Shown one piece after another: positions 8,578 through 17,217 of a DNA stretch of 64,000 nucleotides. Made by a program: the position numbers and the translations under genes. The stretch lies in the NCBI RefSeq assembly GCF_006546835.1, contig NZ_VICB01000005.1, positions 296,497 through 360,496 on the forward strand. The letters are read 5' to 3'. Every line of letters starts with the position of its first letter. The stretch's first letter is position 1. The notes under the pieces are model-generated. The model did not search any database and was not told the origin of the DNA. It saw only the letters and a program-made list of their open reading frames with translations. The stretch comes from Actinomyces johnsonii. GTDB taxonomy: Bacteria; Actinomycetota; Actinomycetes; Actinomycetales; Actinomycetaceae.

Positions 8578-10078
8578 TCGTACCCCCGGACTTCGCGCCT
8601 GGGCGGCCCTGGCCGTCCTGACTCTTGCCGTCACTCTGCTGGCCATCGACTCCACGGTGCTGGCGCTGGCGATCCCCTCACTGAGCGCGGACCTGAGCCC
8701 AACAGCTAGCCAGGTGCTGTGGATCGGCGACATCTACTCCTTCACCCTGGCCGGTCTCCTGGTCACCATGGGCAATGTCGCCGACCGCATCGGTCGACGG
8801 CGTCTCCTGCTCCTCGGGACCCTCGGCTTCGGCGCGGCCAGCATCATGGCGGCTTTCGCGCCCAGCGCAGGAGCCCTCATCGCCGCACGAGCCCTGCTGG
8901 GCGTCGGCGGCGCCACGATCATGCCCTCCACCCTCTCCTTGATCCGCAACATCTTCCCCGACGCCCGCCACCGCACCACTGCGATCGCGATCTGGTCGGC
9001 TGGCAGCTCCGGCGGCATGGCGCTGGGCCCGCTGGTCGGTGGGATTCTGCTCGAGCACTTCTGGTGGGGCAGCGTCTTCCTCATCAACGTTCCCGTCATG
9101 ACGGCCGTCATCGTCACAGGCCTGTGGCTCCTGCCGGAGTCCAAGAACGACCATAGCGCCCCGGTGGACCTGGTCTCCGCAATCCTGTCGGTCCTGGCCT
9201 TTGTGCCGATCACCTACGCCGTCAAGTCCTTCGCCCACGACGGCCTTACCGTCATCGCAGTAGCAGCACTGGTGGGCGGCCTCGTCGGCGGATGGCTGTT
9301 CCTCAGGCGTCAACGCACGCTGGCCACGCCGCTGATCGACGTCGAGCTCTTCAGACGACCCGCATTCACCTGGGCGATTGCGGCCACTGTCCTGGCGATC
9401 TTCGCGCTGTCTGGCCTCCTCTACTACTTCTTCTCCCAGTACCTCCAGCTCGTTCGGGGCTACTCCACGCTCCGAGCGGGACTGACCGAGCTGCCCGCAT
9501 CGCTGGCCTCCATCGTCGTTGTCGCAGTCGTGGCCGCGGTGGTGCGCCGACTTGGCAACGGTTGGGCGCTCGGAAGCGGCCTGCTCATGGCCGCGGTGGG
9601 ACTGATTGTGGTTGCTCTGGGGGAGTCCTACGGTGGAATCGTTGTGATCTGCGTCGGCCTGCTCATCATCGGCGCCGGTATCGGCATGGCCTTCACGGTC
9701 TCCACCGGGGCGGTCCTGGGATCGGTGCCGGCGGATCGGGCCGGAGCGGCCTTCGCCATCTCCGAAACCGGACTCGAGCTGGGCGTCGCCCTGGGGATCG
9801 CGGTGCTCGGTACGATCCAGGACGTCGGCTACCGGTGTCTGCTTGGGCAGGCCCCTTCCGGTCTTCCAGTCCGGGTGGTCGATGCCGCCGAGCAGTCCCT
9901 GGCCACTCTGTCGGGCGTCATAGACCGGACCGATCCCGGGCAGGCTCGGCTGCTGGCTCAGACCCAGACGGCCTTCACCTACGCCATGCAGGCCACCGCC
10001 GTCATCGCCGCCGTGATCCTCCTGGTCGCGGGCGTCATGGCCGCGCGTCATGTTCCGGCCACCAGTGATGACGAGTGA
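8567..10078 (+). CDS. MFS drug exporter, DHA2 (14-TM) type
   Basis: 503 residues. DHA2 features: TLLAIDSTVLALAIPSL in the first helix, WIGDIYSFTLAGLLVTMGNVADRIGRRR (motif A), GVGGATIMPSTLSLIRNIF (the motif C region) and about 14 hydrophobic segments. The relatives are QacA/EmrB/SmvA-like multidrug efflux proteins driven by the proton gradient. The mRNA is probably leaderless. It is followed after 9 bases by a TetR regulator gene, the usual arrangement for a drug-inducible pump. Substrates are not predictable. Confidence 0.9.
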   Translation: MAVTRTPGLRAWAALAVLTLAVTLLAIDSTVLALAIPSLSADLSPTASQVLWIGDIYSFTLAGLLVTMGNVADRIGRRRLLLLGTLGFGAASIMAAFAPSAGALIAARALLGVGGATIMPSTLSLIRNIFPDARHRTTAIAIWSAGSSGGMALGPLVGGILLEHFWWGSVFLINVPVMTAVIVTGLWLLPESKNDHSAPVDLVSAILSVLAFVPITYAVKSFAHDGLTVIAVAALVGGLVGGWLFLRRQRTLATPLIDVELFRRPAFTWAIAATVLAIFALSGLLYYFFSQYLQLVRGYSTLRAGLTELPASLASIVVVAVVAAVVRRLGNGWALGSGLLMAAVGLIVVALGESYGGIVVICVGLLIIGAGIGMAFTVSTGAVLGSVPADRAGAAFAISETGLELGVALGIAVLGTIQDVGYRCLLGQAPSGLPVRVVDAAEQSLATLSGVIDRTDPGQARLLAQTQTAFTYAMQATAVIAAVILLVAGVMAARHVPATSDDE

Positions 10079-10087
10079 GGAGACCCC

Positions 10088-10654
10088 ATGAGAACCTCGA
10101 ACCGGGACCGCATCATCACTGGGGCACTCGAGCTCGCACACCGTGACGGGTTCGACACGCTCACCTTCGACGCCCTGGCCGAGCACGTCGGATTGACTCG
10201 TGGCGGCATCATCTACCATTTCCGCACCAAGGCCGAACTCCTGGAGGGAATTGCGAGCGCCTTCCAGGAGCGATGGCGGGCCGAGGCACTGGAGGCACTG
10301 GGCAAGCCGCTGGACGAGGCGAGCCGCGCCGAACGCATCGAGGCCTTGACGCGCTCCGTCGTTGACGGCGAGATCCTTCCCGGAGAGGTCAGCTTCATGC
10401 TCTCGGCCACGCCGGAGGCGGAGATGCTCAAGGACGCCTGGAACGCGCTGCGCCGTGAGTGGGTGGGGGAGATTTCCGAGCTGACCTCGATGCAACGCGT
10501 GGCGCTGCTGGCGGTGGACGGCTGGTGGGCCAACCGCGCCGTTGATAGAGACAACCATGACCCCGACGATCCCGCCGTCGCCGACCTCATTGTGTCTCTC
10601 GCGGCCGGAAACATGACTGGCCAGGCCCTCGGCAAGCCTTCCGACAAGGACTAA
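10088..10654 (+). CDS. TetR family transcriptional regulator
   Basis: 188 residues. The N-terminal helix-turn-helix reads RDRIITGALELAHRDGFDTLTFDALAEHVGLTRGGIIYHFRTKAELLEGI, the classic TetR signature, followed by a helical ligand-binding domain. GAGGAGA precedes ATG 10088. It is co-directional with and 9 bases behind the DHA2 exporter, so it probably represses the exporter operon, including itself, through the palindrome at 8530-8577. The inducer is unknown. Confidence 0.9.
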   Translation: MRTSNRDRIITGALELAHRDGFDTLTFDALAEHVGLTRGGIIYHFRTKAELLEGIASAFQERWRAEALEALGKPLDEASRAERIEALTRSVVDGEILPGEVSFMLSATPEAEMLKDAWNALRREWVGEISELTSMQRVALLAVDGWWANRAVDRDNHDPDDPAVADLIVSLAAGNMTGQALGKPSDKD

Positions 10655-10715
10655 TGGCCCACAAACCCCTGCCTGTTGTGCTTGAGATGCCCCTGGCTCG
10701 TGGCACGATGGGCCC

Positions 10716-12767
10716 ATGAGCGAGACCACCGACGGCACCGACCTCCCGGAGTCGAACGTCTTCGCCAAGCCCTGGGGGCTCGATCTGGGCCTGCCCGGCT
10801 TCACAGCTGTGGACCACGCCGACATCGAACCGGCCATCCGGGCCGGGATGGCCGTCGAGCGTCGGGAATGGGAGATGATCGCCACCAACGAGGCCGCCCC
10901 TACGGTCGCCAACACCGTCGATGCCCTCGAGCGATCCGGGGAACTGCTGGAGCGGGCGCTGACGGTGTTGGACGCCCTGACCTCCGCCACCGACTGCCCG
11001 GACCTCGATGAGCTCGAGGAGGCGCTCGCTCCCGAGCTGGCGGCGCACTCCGACGCCTACCACCTCGACTCGCGTCTCTATCGGCGTTTCAAGACCCTTG
11101 ACGACCTCGTCGCGGCCGCACCCGACGGCGAGGACGCACGTGACACCGACAACGCCGTCATCGACGCCGAGACCGCCCGTCTCATCCGTCTGACCGTCGA
11201 GGAGTTCGAGCGCAACGGCGTCGGCCTGGACGAGTCCGACACAGATGCCCTCAAGGCGATCAACGCTCGCGTCAACGCGCTCAAGATGCGTTTCTCCGTC
11301 ATGGCCACCGAGGCCATGCATGCCGCTGAGGTCGCCAACGTCACGGTCCCGCCCTCCCTGGCCACCACCCGCCCCCACAGCGCCAGACGCGCCCTTCTGG
11401 AAAGGTCCATGAGTCGAGGGCTGGGTAAGCAGGACGACGCCGGCGACACCCGGGGCGTCGTCCTGGAGCTCGCGGCGCTGCGTGCCGAACGGGCCGCCCT
11501 CCTGGGCTACCCGCACCACGCCGCCCTTGTGGCCGCGGAGTCGGCCGCACGAACCACTGAGGCCGTGTCCGAGATGCTGGCTCGCCTCACCCCGCCCGCC
11601 ATGGCCAATGCCCGACGCGACGCTCAGGTCTACGCCGCCCGCATGGACAGTGACCCCCAGACCCAGGCGGGGGAGACCTTCGGCCCCGCCGACTGGCCCC
11701 TCTACGAAACCGCAGAGCGCAAGGACCGCTTCGGTGTCGACGACGAAATCCTGGCCCCCTACTTGGAGCTGTGGAGTGTCGTCACCAAGGGTGTCTTCTA
11801 CGCCGCCAACCGTCTCTATGGCATCACCTTCCACGAGCGCGAGGACCTGGCCGAGCACATGTACGCCCCGGGCGTACGGGTCTGGGAGGTGCGCGACGGT
11901 GAGGAATCGGAGGCGCCGGTTCTAGGGCTCTTCGTCGGTGACTACTACGCCCGAGCCGGTAAGTCCGGAGGCGCCTGGATGGACAGCCTCGTCACCGGCT
12001 CGGCGCTCGCCGGCCGCAGGCCAGTGGTCATCAACTGTTGCAATATCGAGCAGCCCACCTCCGGCCCGGCCCTGCTGACCTGGGACGAGGTCATCACCTG
12101 TTTCCACGAGTTCGGACATGCCCTGCACGCCCTGCTCTCCGAGGCCCGCTACCCCTCAGCCTTCGGGACCGCCGTGCCTCGGGACGTCGTCGAGTTCCCC
12201 AGCCAGCTCAACGAGAAATGGGCCCTTCACCCTGAGGTGCTGTCCAGCTACGCACGCCATGTGGACACCGGCGAGCCCCTGCCGGCCGAGCTGGCCGAGC
12301 AGCTGCGCGGCCAAGGCACCTTCGGGCAGGGTTACGCCACCACGGAGTACCTGGGAGCAGCCCTGCTCGACCAGGCCTGGCACACACTGGCCCCCACCGA
12401 TGTGCCACATGATGTTGCCGAGGTCGAGGGGTTCGAGCACCACGCCCTGGCCGAGGCCGGGATCAACGACACGCTCGTGCCCCCGCGTTACCGCACCACC
12501 TACTTCTCCCACATTTTCGCCGGCGGCTACAGCGCGGCCTACTACGCCTACATCTGGAGCGAAGTCATGGACGCCGACGCCATCGAGTGGTTCACCACCG
12601 ATGGTGCGATCAACGGCGACCTCGGCCTGAACCGCCAGGCCGGGGAGTCCTTCCGCCGTGAGTTCCTCGCCCGTGGCGACTCCCGAGACCCGCTGGTCTC
12701 CTACCGCGCCTTCACCGGGCGCGAACCCAGCATCCTGCCCCTTCTCAAACGCCGCGGACTCACCTGA
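10716..12767 (+). CDS. M3 family oligopeptidase / peptidyl-dipeptidase (Dcp-like)
   Basis: 683 residues, the normal size for the family. The zinc site HEFGH is at residues 464-468 inside TCFHEFGHALHALLSEARYPS, with the downstream Glu and the substrate-loop residues YFSHIFAGGYSAAYYAYIWSEVMDADAIEWF typical of Dcp/oligopeptidase A. It is a cytosolic zinc metallopeptidase that trims short peptides. A weak hexamer CACGAT lies 6 bases before ATG 10716, suggesting a leaderless transcript. The gene is followed after 46 bases by an FAD oxidoreductase in the same direction. Confidence 0.92.
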   Translation: MSETTDGTDLPESNVFAKPWGLDLGLPGFTAVDHADIEPAIRAGMAVERREWEMIATNEAAPTVANTVDALERSGELLERALTVLDALTSATDCPDLDELEEALAPELAAHSDAYHLDSRLYRRFKTLDDLVAAAPDGEDARDTDNAVIDAETARLIRLTVEEFERNGVGLDESDTDALKAINARVNALKMRFSVMATEAMHAAEVANVTVPPSLATTRPHSARRALLERSMSRGLGKQDDAGDTRGVVLELAALRAERAALLGYPHHAALVAAESAARTTEAVSEMLARLTPPAMANARRDAQVYAARMDSDPQTQAGETFGPADWPLYETAERKDRFGVDDEILAPYLELWSVVTKGVFYAANRLYGITFHEREDLAEHMYAPGVRVWEVRDGEESEAPVLGLFVGDYYARAGKSGGAWMDSLVTGSALAGRRPVVINCCNIEQPTSGPALLTWDEVITCFHEFGHALHALLSEARYPSAFGTAVPRDVVEFPSQLNEKWALHPEVLSSYARHVDTGEPLPAELAEQLRGQGTFGQGYATTEYLGAALLDQAWHTLAPTDVPHDVAEVEGFEHHALAEAGINDTLVPPRYRTTYFSHIFAGGYSAAYYAYIWSEVMDADAIEWFTTDGAINGDLGLNRQAGESFRREFLARGDSRDPLVSYRAFTGREPSILPLLKRRGLT

Positions 12768-12813
12768 CGGGCGCGGTCCGCCTCCTCACTCTCATCACCG
12801 GAAGGAACACAAT

Positions 12814-13914
12814 ATGGCTCGCGTCACCATCGTCGGCGGTGGATACGGCGGTATCACCGCCGCCAAGGCCCTCGACGACGTCGCCGAGGTCACCCTCGTG
12901 GAGCAGAAGGACACCTTCGTCAGCCATGCCGCAGCGCTGCGGGCGGCGGTCGACCGGGACTGGGCGGAGAAGATTTTCCTGCCCTACGACCGGCTCCTGG
13001 CCAACGGGCGCGTCGTCCACGGAACAGCTCTGGCCGTGCGCGGAACCACCGTCGAGGTCTCCGGGCACGGGCCGATCGAGGCCGACTATCTGGTACTGGC
13101 CACCGGGACCGCCTATCCCTTCCCGGCCAAGCACATGGAGTCCTCATCCATCATCGCCAAGGCCCGCATCGAACGGGTTCACGCCAACCTCGAGCAGTCC
13201 TCGCGGGTGCTCATCGTGGGGGCCGGGGCAGTCGGCATCGAGCTGGCCGGGGAGATCACCTCGGCGTTCCCGGGCATCAAGGTGACGATGCTGGAGGCCG
13301 CCGAGAGGATCCTGCCCGCCGGCGACTACAAGCCTGAGATCCGCGAGGCCATCTCCGACCAACTGGTCCAGCGCGGGGTGGAGATCGTCACCGGCGATTC
13401 CCTCGGCTTCCTGCCCCCGATCGACGTCGGTGTGCTCTCGCCCTTCCGAGTCACCACCCAGGGCGGACGCCTTCTGGAGGCGGACATGTGGTTCCGCGCC
13501 TACGGCTCGGCGGCCGCCACCGGATTCCTCAGTGAGGACTATGACGAGGTCCGGCACTACGACGGAACGATACGCGTCGACGAGTACCTGCGCGTGATGG
13601 ACCACCCCGGGGTCTGGGCAATCGGCGATATCACCGACGTGCGCGAGTCCAAGCGAGCCGACGCCGCTCGGGCGCATGCCCGAGTCGTCGCCAGTAATAT
13701 CGTTGACCTCATCGCGGGTCGGGAGCCCAGCACGACCTACACGCCCGGAACTGAGCGGATCATCCTGCCCCTCGGCCCCCACGGCGGCGCCTCCCAGATT
13801 CTGCGTGACGGCGTGCGCATCGTCGTCGGGCCCGAGGAGACTAGCAGGATCAAGGGGGAGGATCTCTTCCTGGGCTTCATTCGCCAGGAGCTGGGAGTCG
13901 ACCGGGACTCATGA
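12814..13914 (+). CDS. FAD-dependent NAD(P)/FAD oxidoreductase (AIF/NDH-2-like)
   Basis: 366 residues. ATG 12814 follows GGAAGGA. Two Rossmann folds are visible: the FAD site VTIVGGGYGGITAAKAL at residues 4-20 and the NAD(P) site VLIVGAGAVGIELAGE near residue 135. VWAIGDITDVRES near residue 270 is the second FAD-binding GD motif. The length and the weakly conserved C-terminus fit the AIF/type II NADH dehydrogenase-like group. The electron acceptor is unknown. There is no C-terminal amphipathic anchor that I can point to, so a soluble enzyme is likely. Confidence 0.8.
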   Translation: MARVTIVGGGYGGITAAKALDDVAEVTLVEQKDTFVSHAAALRAAVDRDWAEKIFLPYDRLLANGRVVHGTALAVRGTTVEVSGHGPIEADYLVLATGTAYPFPAKHMESSSIIAKARIERVHANLEQSSRVLIVGAGAVGIELAGEITSAFPGIKVTMLEAAERILPAGDYKPEIREAISDQLVQRGVEIVTGDSLGFLPPIDVGVLSPFRVTTQGGRLLEADMWFRAYGSAAATGFLSEDYDEVRHYDGTIRVDEYLRVMDHPGVWAIGDITDVRESKRADAARAHARVVASNIVDLIAGREPSTTYTPGTERIILPLGPHGGASQILRDGVRIVVGPEETSRIKGEDLFLGFIRQELGVDRDS

Positions 13915-13975
13915 CGGCGGTGCGACGCGAGCCGCCATGATGGCTCGCTTGTGCACCGGGCGGGGAGAGAGCCGG

Positions 13976-13981
13976 TAGTGT
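13976..13981 (+). promoter_or_regulatory. -10-like hexamer of a leaderless promoter
   Basis: TAGTGT, 7 bases, then ATG 13989. This favours ATG 13989 over the in-frame GTG at 13980. Confidence 0.45.
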
Positions 13982-13988
13982 GTCCCAC

Positions 13989-14309
13989 ATGACGAACGAC
14001 CCGCGGTCCGCGCTCAACCGACTCATCGCCGCCTTCGAGGCGCACCTGGATGCTGCCGCGACCGGCGACGAGCTCTCCCCGGCCGTGGTCGCGGCCGAGA
14101 ACGCCCTCCAGGACGCCTTCTTCACCTACGACGACTCGTTGTTCACCGCTTACGGCATCGAGCTTCCCTTCGAGGCCTTCGACTCCGACGGTGATGATGA
14201 TGACGATGATGACGAGGACTATGACGACGACGGCGAGTACGACGACGATGATGACGATGATGACGAGGACTATGACGACGACGGCGAGTACGACGATGAC
14301 GACGACTGA
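13989..14309 (+). CDS. Highly acidic repeat protein, unknown function
   Basis: 106 residues. The N-terminal ~65 residues look like a small helical domain (RSALNRLIAAFEAHLDAAA and VVAAENALQDAFFTYDDSLF). The C-terminal ~40 residues are nearly all Asp, with the unit EDYDDDGEY occurring twice. No family was recognised. The extreme negative charge suggests binding of cations or of a basic partner, but this is only inference. It is followed by a strong terminator, so it is the last gene of its transcript. Confidence 0.7.
   Translation: MTNDPRSALNRLIAAFEAHLDAAATGDELSPAVVAAENALQDAFFTYDDSLFTAYGIELPFEAFDSDGDDDDDDDEDYDDDGEYDDDDDDDDEDYDDDGEYDDDDD
14193..14306 (+). repeat. Imperfect ~50-base tandem repeat coding Asp-rich units
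   Basis: Two in-frame units, 14193-14240 and 14241-14291, share a 45-base identical core from GATGATGACGATGATGACG to the codons for DGEY. A partial third unit precedes the stop. Built from GAC/GAT triplets, so slippage is expected. Confidence 0.85.
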
Positions 14310-14339
14310 CTGAGGTTTCTCGGCAGCCCATCGTTCAGT

Positions 14340-14372
14340 AGTGGGGCCCGCGCCAGGTGCGCGGGCCCCACT
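14340..14372. terminator. GC-rich hairpin terminator
   Basis: AGTGGGGCCCGCG and CGCGGGCCCCACT form a perfect 13-base stem with a 7-base loop, followed by ATTCTCT. It ends the acidic-protein transcript and lies before the end of the convergent aldo/keto reductase gene. Confidence 0.85.
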
Positions 14373-14465
14373 ATTCTCTGTGAGGTCCTCGGCATGGACG
14401 CGCCCACGAGGTCGGCGGGCAATGGATCTCGCCCTCGTGAGGGGCTGAGTGCTGGCCGGGGTGGC

Positions 14466-15446
14466 TCAGAATCGCTCGGGGTAACCGAGCTGCAACGAGG
14501 TGACCTCGTCCAGGGCGTGACGGATCTGAACCGGAAGCTCTAGGTCGTCGGCTGAGAGCACTCCCTGGAGCTGAGCCGGTGTACGCGCCCCCACGATGGT
14601 GGAGGCGATCCCGGTGGCGTCACGGGCCCAGGCCAGGGCCACTTCGGCCGGCTTGCGGTCCAGGCCTGAGGCGGCGGTGGCCACGGCCTCGACGACACCC
14701 CGGTGCGGATCGCCCAGATAGGGGGATACGTAGGAGCGCAGATGCGGTGAGGCGGCCCGCGAGTCAGGAGGAATCGTCGCCCGGTACTTGCCCGTGAGGA
14801 CCCCCCGCCCCAGGGGCGCATAGCCCAGGATGCCGAAACCCAGGGCCTGGGAGGCGGGCATGAGCTCGCGTTCGATACCCCGGGAGAGCAGCGAATGCTC
14901 CACCTCGACGGCGGCCAGTCCCGTCCCCCGACCGTTCTCGCTGAGCAGATCGTGCATGCGCACCGACGCCCAGGCCGGGTGGTTGGCGATCCCCACGTAG
15001 CGAGTGCGGCCGGAGGAGACGGCCAGGCTCAGGGCATGGGCCGTCTCCTCCAGGGAGGTGGTGGGGTCGGGCACCTGAACCAGCAGCAGGTCGAGGTGGT
15101 CGGTGCCCAGTCGGGCCAGACTGGTGTCCAATGTGTCCAGCAGTGAGCCGCGGGAGGCGTCGGCCACCGAGGACCGCTCCCCGGTGCGCCAGGTGCGCAC
15201 TCCGGCCTTGGAGACCAGGACGAGGTCCTGACGGTCCACGTGCTCGCGCAGGAGCGCTCCGATGACCTCCTCGCTGACGCCTTCGCCGTAGGAGGCAGCT
15301 GTGTCCACGAGGGTGCCTCCGGCGTCGAGGAAGATGTCGAGCTGCTCCTTGGCCTCGAGCTCATCGGTGTCCCGGCCCCAGGTCATTGTGCCCAGGCCCA
15401 CGGAGGACACTCTCAGGCCGGTCCGGCCCAGTCTCCTGTGCTCCAT
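14466..15446 (-). CDS. Aldo/keto reductase
   Basis: 326 residues. The start MEHRRLGRTGLRVSSVGLGTMTWG is the standard AKR opening. Asp and Tyr of the catalytic tetrad lie in LVDTAASYGEGVSEEVIG, and Lys in LVLVSKAGV. C-terminal VGARTPAQL binds NADPH. It is a TIM-barrel NADPH-dependent carbonyl reductase; the substrate is unknown. ATG 15446 is preceded by TACGGT at 7 bases, so the transcript may be leaderless and separate from the upstream TusA-like gene 23 bases away. Confidence 0.9.
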   Translation of the reverse strand: MEHRRLGRTGLRVSSVGLGTMTWGRDTDELEAKEQLDIFLDAGGTLVDTAASYGEGVSEEVIGALLREHVDRQDLVLVSKAGVRTWRTGERSSVADASRGSLLDTLDTSLARLGTDHLDLLLVQVPDPTTSLEETAHALSLAVSSGRTRYVGIANHPAWASVRMHDLLSENGRGTGLAAVEVEHSLLSRGIERELMPASQALGFGILGYAPLGRGVLTGKYRATIPPDSRAASPHLRSYVSPYLGDPHRGVVEAVATAASGLDRKPAEVALAWARDATGIASTIVGARTPAQLQGVLSADDLELPVQIRHALDEVTSLQLGYPERF

Positions 15447-15453
15447 AGGTCCA

Positions 15454-15459
15454 ACCGTA
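15454..15459 (-). promoter_or_regulatory. -10-like hexamer of a leaderless promoter
   Basis: TACGGT on the minus strand, 7 bases before ATG at 15446. Confidence 0.45.
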
Positions 15460-15469
15460 GCGTTTCGGT

Positions 15470-15691
15470 CTACTTGCGCACGGTGATGGTCCAGGCCGCG
15501 TCGCCGGTGCGCTCGAACTCGGTGACGGTATAACCGTTGTCGGCAGCCCAGGCGGGAAGAGACTGAGTGCCCTGGGTGCAGTCGAAGCCGATGACGAGCT
15601 CGTCGCCGATATCGAGGTCCTCCATGGCCTCCTCCGCCTCGATGACTGGGAAGGGGCAGACTTGGCCAGTGGTCTCCAGAACAGTGCGCAT
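15470..15691 (-). CDS. TusA/SirA-like sulfur carrier protein
   Basis: 73 residues. The hallmark CPFPVIEAEEAM places the sulfur-carrying Cys at residue 12. The compact beta-alpha-beta fold ends in WTITVRK. TusA-like proteins relay persulfide sulfur in the cytosol. The gene lies directly downstream of a YeeE/YedE transporter in the same direction (59 bases apart). In the described TsuA-TsuB pair a YeeE-type channel imports thiosulfate and a TusA-like protein is needed for its use, so a thiosulfate uptake role is likely here. Confidence 0.9.
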   Translation of the reverse strand: MRTVLETTGQVCPFPVIEAEEAMEDLDIGDELVIGFDCTQGTQSLPAWAADNGYTVTEFERTGDAAWTITVRK

Positions 15692-15750
15692 GAGTATCTC
15701 CTTGGTTGTAGTGCGTTGCCGTGACGTCGTCGGTGGACTGCCGGTGAGTG

Positions 15751-16836
15751 TCAGACGGTGGCGGGGGTACGGACGGCGGTGCGTTCGGCGCGACGCTGCT
15801 GCCGGGGACGGATGAGAAGGAACCAGGCGGCAGCCCCGACCCCCAGGACTTGGAAGACGAGGGCGGCCCAGCCCTGCCATGACAGGAGCGAGGTCTGCAC
15901 CAGGGCGTTACCGATCGAGCAGCCCCCGGCCCAGGCGGCGCCGATTCCCATGAGGATGCCGCCAATGATGGAGCGCTGGATAACCTGGGCGCTGGGCACG
16001 CGGACGCGGAACTCTCCGGAGGCCTTGGCCGCGATGTAGGAACCGAACAGGATTCCTACGACCAGGAGCACGCCCCAGTCGAGTCGCTTGGGGTCACCGG
16101 TGACGATGAGGCTCACCAGGTTCGATGACGGTGTCGTGATTCCGAGCCCATCCGGACGCCCTGAGGCCCAGGACGTGGGCCAAGCGACGATGGCGACGAT
16201 CCCGACGAGGAGTCCCGTCACCAGCGGGTTCCACTGCTTCTCCAGCAGTAGGTGAGCCAGGCCCGTGCGCTGTGCGGGCAGCTGGACCTGGGCGGGGAGG
16301 CCTCGTCCCAGGATGATGAAGCGGTGTACGACCACACCGGTGACTCCGGCCAGGATGACGACGCCGACCCAATCTGGCACGCCGATGGAGGCGGGGATGG
16401 TGGTGAGGTTGGTGACCCATAGTCCCTTAATCCAGGTGGTCACTCCCGACAGGATTCCGGTCTTCGATGTAGCCGCAGCGGTGGCGTATGCCACGAGCGC
16501 GAACCAGGAGCCGACCAGGCCCTCGCCGGCGCGGTAGTAGGTACCGGTGGCGCAGCCTCCGGCCAGGACGATCCCGACTCCGAAGAGGAAGGAACCGACA
16601 ACGGTGGCAACCACTGACAATTTGGGGATCTCAGGTGTGATGGAGCCTGCGCCGGTAAGTACTGCGACTCCGACCGCCTGAACGGCGATGGCCAGCAGGA
16701 AGGCTGTGAACCAGCGCCAGGAGCGGGAGACCCACAGGTCGCGGAAGGCCCCGGTGATGCAGAAACGGCCCCGTTGAAGGATGAAACCGAGGACGGCTCC
16801 AACGACGAGTCCAGTAAGGATGGTGGGTGATGGCAC
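15751..16836 (-). CDS. YeeE/YedE (TsuA-like) sulfur-compound transporter
   Basis: 361 residues from GTG 16836, with AAGGA upstream. The three conserved Cys of thiosulfate-transporting YeeE are visible: C26 in QRGRFCITGAFRDL, C95 in LAGGCATGTYYRAGEG, and about C306 in WAGGCSIGNALVQ. There are about nine hydrophobic segments with internal pseudo-symmetry. The known member relays thiosulfate across the membrane through these Cys. It forms an operon with the TusA-like gene 15470-15691. A Cys-containing short ORF at 17037-17120 lies upstream in the same direction and may control it. Confidence 0.88.
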   Translation of the reverse strand: MPSPTILTGLVVGAVLGFILQRGRFCITGAFRDLWVSRSWRWFTAFLLAIAVQAVGVAVLTGAGSITPEIPKLSVVATVVGSFLFGVGIVLAGGCATGTYYRAGEGLVGSWFALVAYATAAATSKTGILSGVTTWIKGLWVTNLTTIPASIGVPDWVGVVILAGVTGVVVHRFIILGRGLPAQVQLPAQRTGLAHLLLEKQWNPLVTGLLVGIVAIVAWPTSWASGRPDGLGITTPSSNLVSLIVTGDPKRLDWGVLLVVGILFGSYIAAKASGEFRVRVPSAQVIQRSIIGGILMGIGAAWAGGCSIGNALVQTSLLSWQGWAALVFQVLGVGAAAWFLLIRPRQQRRAERTAVRTPATV

Positions 16837-17036
16837 GGTGTGGTCCTTGTCCGGCTGCTACTTTTTGGCACAAGCAGCCTGCATGGGGACCGGTGACGCA
16901 GCATAGGCGAAGAAAGAACAGAGACAGGCCACGTCATCCGGTGGGGGAGTGAAGTGGAGGCCTGGCTGGACGCGGCTGATAAGGCGCTGTTTCAGAGGCG
17001 CCGGGAGCCGGAGAGAACGATCTGTCTGAGACCGCC

Positions 17037-17120
17037 TCAGAACGCCCGAACCAGGCAGCGCATACACATGCCGGCTCCGCGCAGGGCGGTGCGGGCGGTG
17101 CGAGCCTGGGCGACGTTCAT
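17037..17120 (-). CDS. Putative 27-residue Cys-containing leader peptide
   Basis: ATG 17120 is preceded by GGAGAAGCAC, a good ribosome binding site. The peptide starts MNVAQARTARTALRGAG and ends MCMRCLVRAF before TGA. It has two Cys codons close to the stop, and just after the stop TCTGAG and CTCAGA can pair in the transcript. Short Cys-bearing leaders ahead of sulfur genes are known in actinobacteria and act by ribosome stalling when cysteine is low. Here the sulfur operon lies 200 bases downstream. A role in attenuation is inferred. Confidence 0.6.
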   Translation of the reverse strand: MNVAQARTARTALRGAGMCMRCLVRAF

Positions 17121-17149
17121 GTGCTTCTCCGTTGGGAAGTGGTTGGCGA

Positions 17150-17197
17150 CGGTTGTCAACCGCCACGGACTGTACCGATGGTTTCTCGCCGCGGCAA
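17150..17197 (-). promoter_or_regulatory. Promoter and inverted repeat of the sulfur operon
   Basis: On the minus strand TTGCCG (17192-17197) and TACAGT (17169-17174) are 17 bases apart, a sound sigma-70-like promoter. It predicts a start near 17162 and a 42-base leader before the peptide ATG. The 13-base inverted repeat CGGTTGACAACCG (17150-17162) overlaps the predicted start and could be a repressor site. Confidence 0.5.
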
Positions 17198-17217
17198 TTG
17201 CTGAACGGTGGCTGAGA

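Noticed and set aside
8678..10990. 770-codon open frame on the minus strand
   Set aside because: It is antisense to the MFS exporter, TetR gene and the start of the M3 peptidase, whose motifs are certain. Its product is low complexity (Gly/Asp/Gln/His-rich), as expected from the complement of GC-rich coding sequence.
14466..15965. Aldo/keto reductase extended to 499 residues
   Set aside because: The extension crosses the TusA-like gene in another frame; MEHRRLGRTGLRVS is the normal AKR start and has a hexamer upstream.
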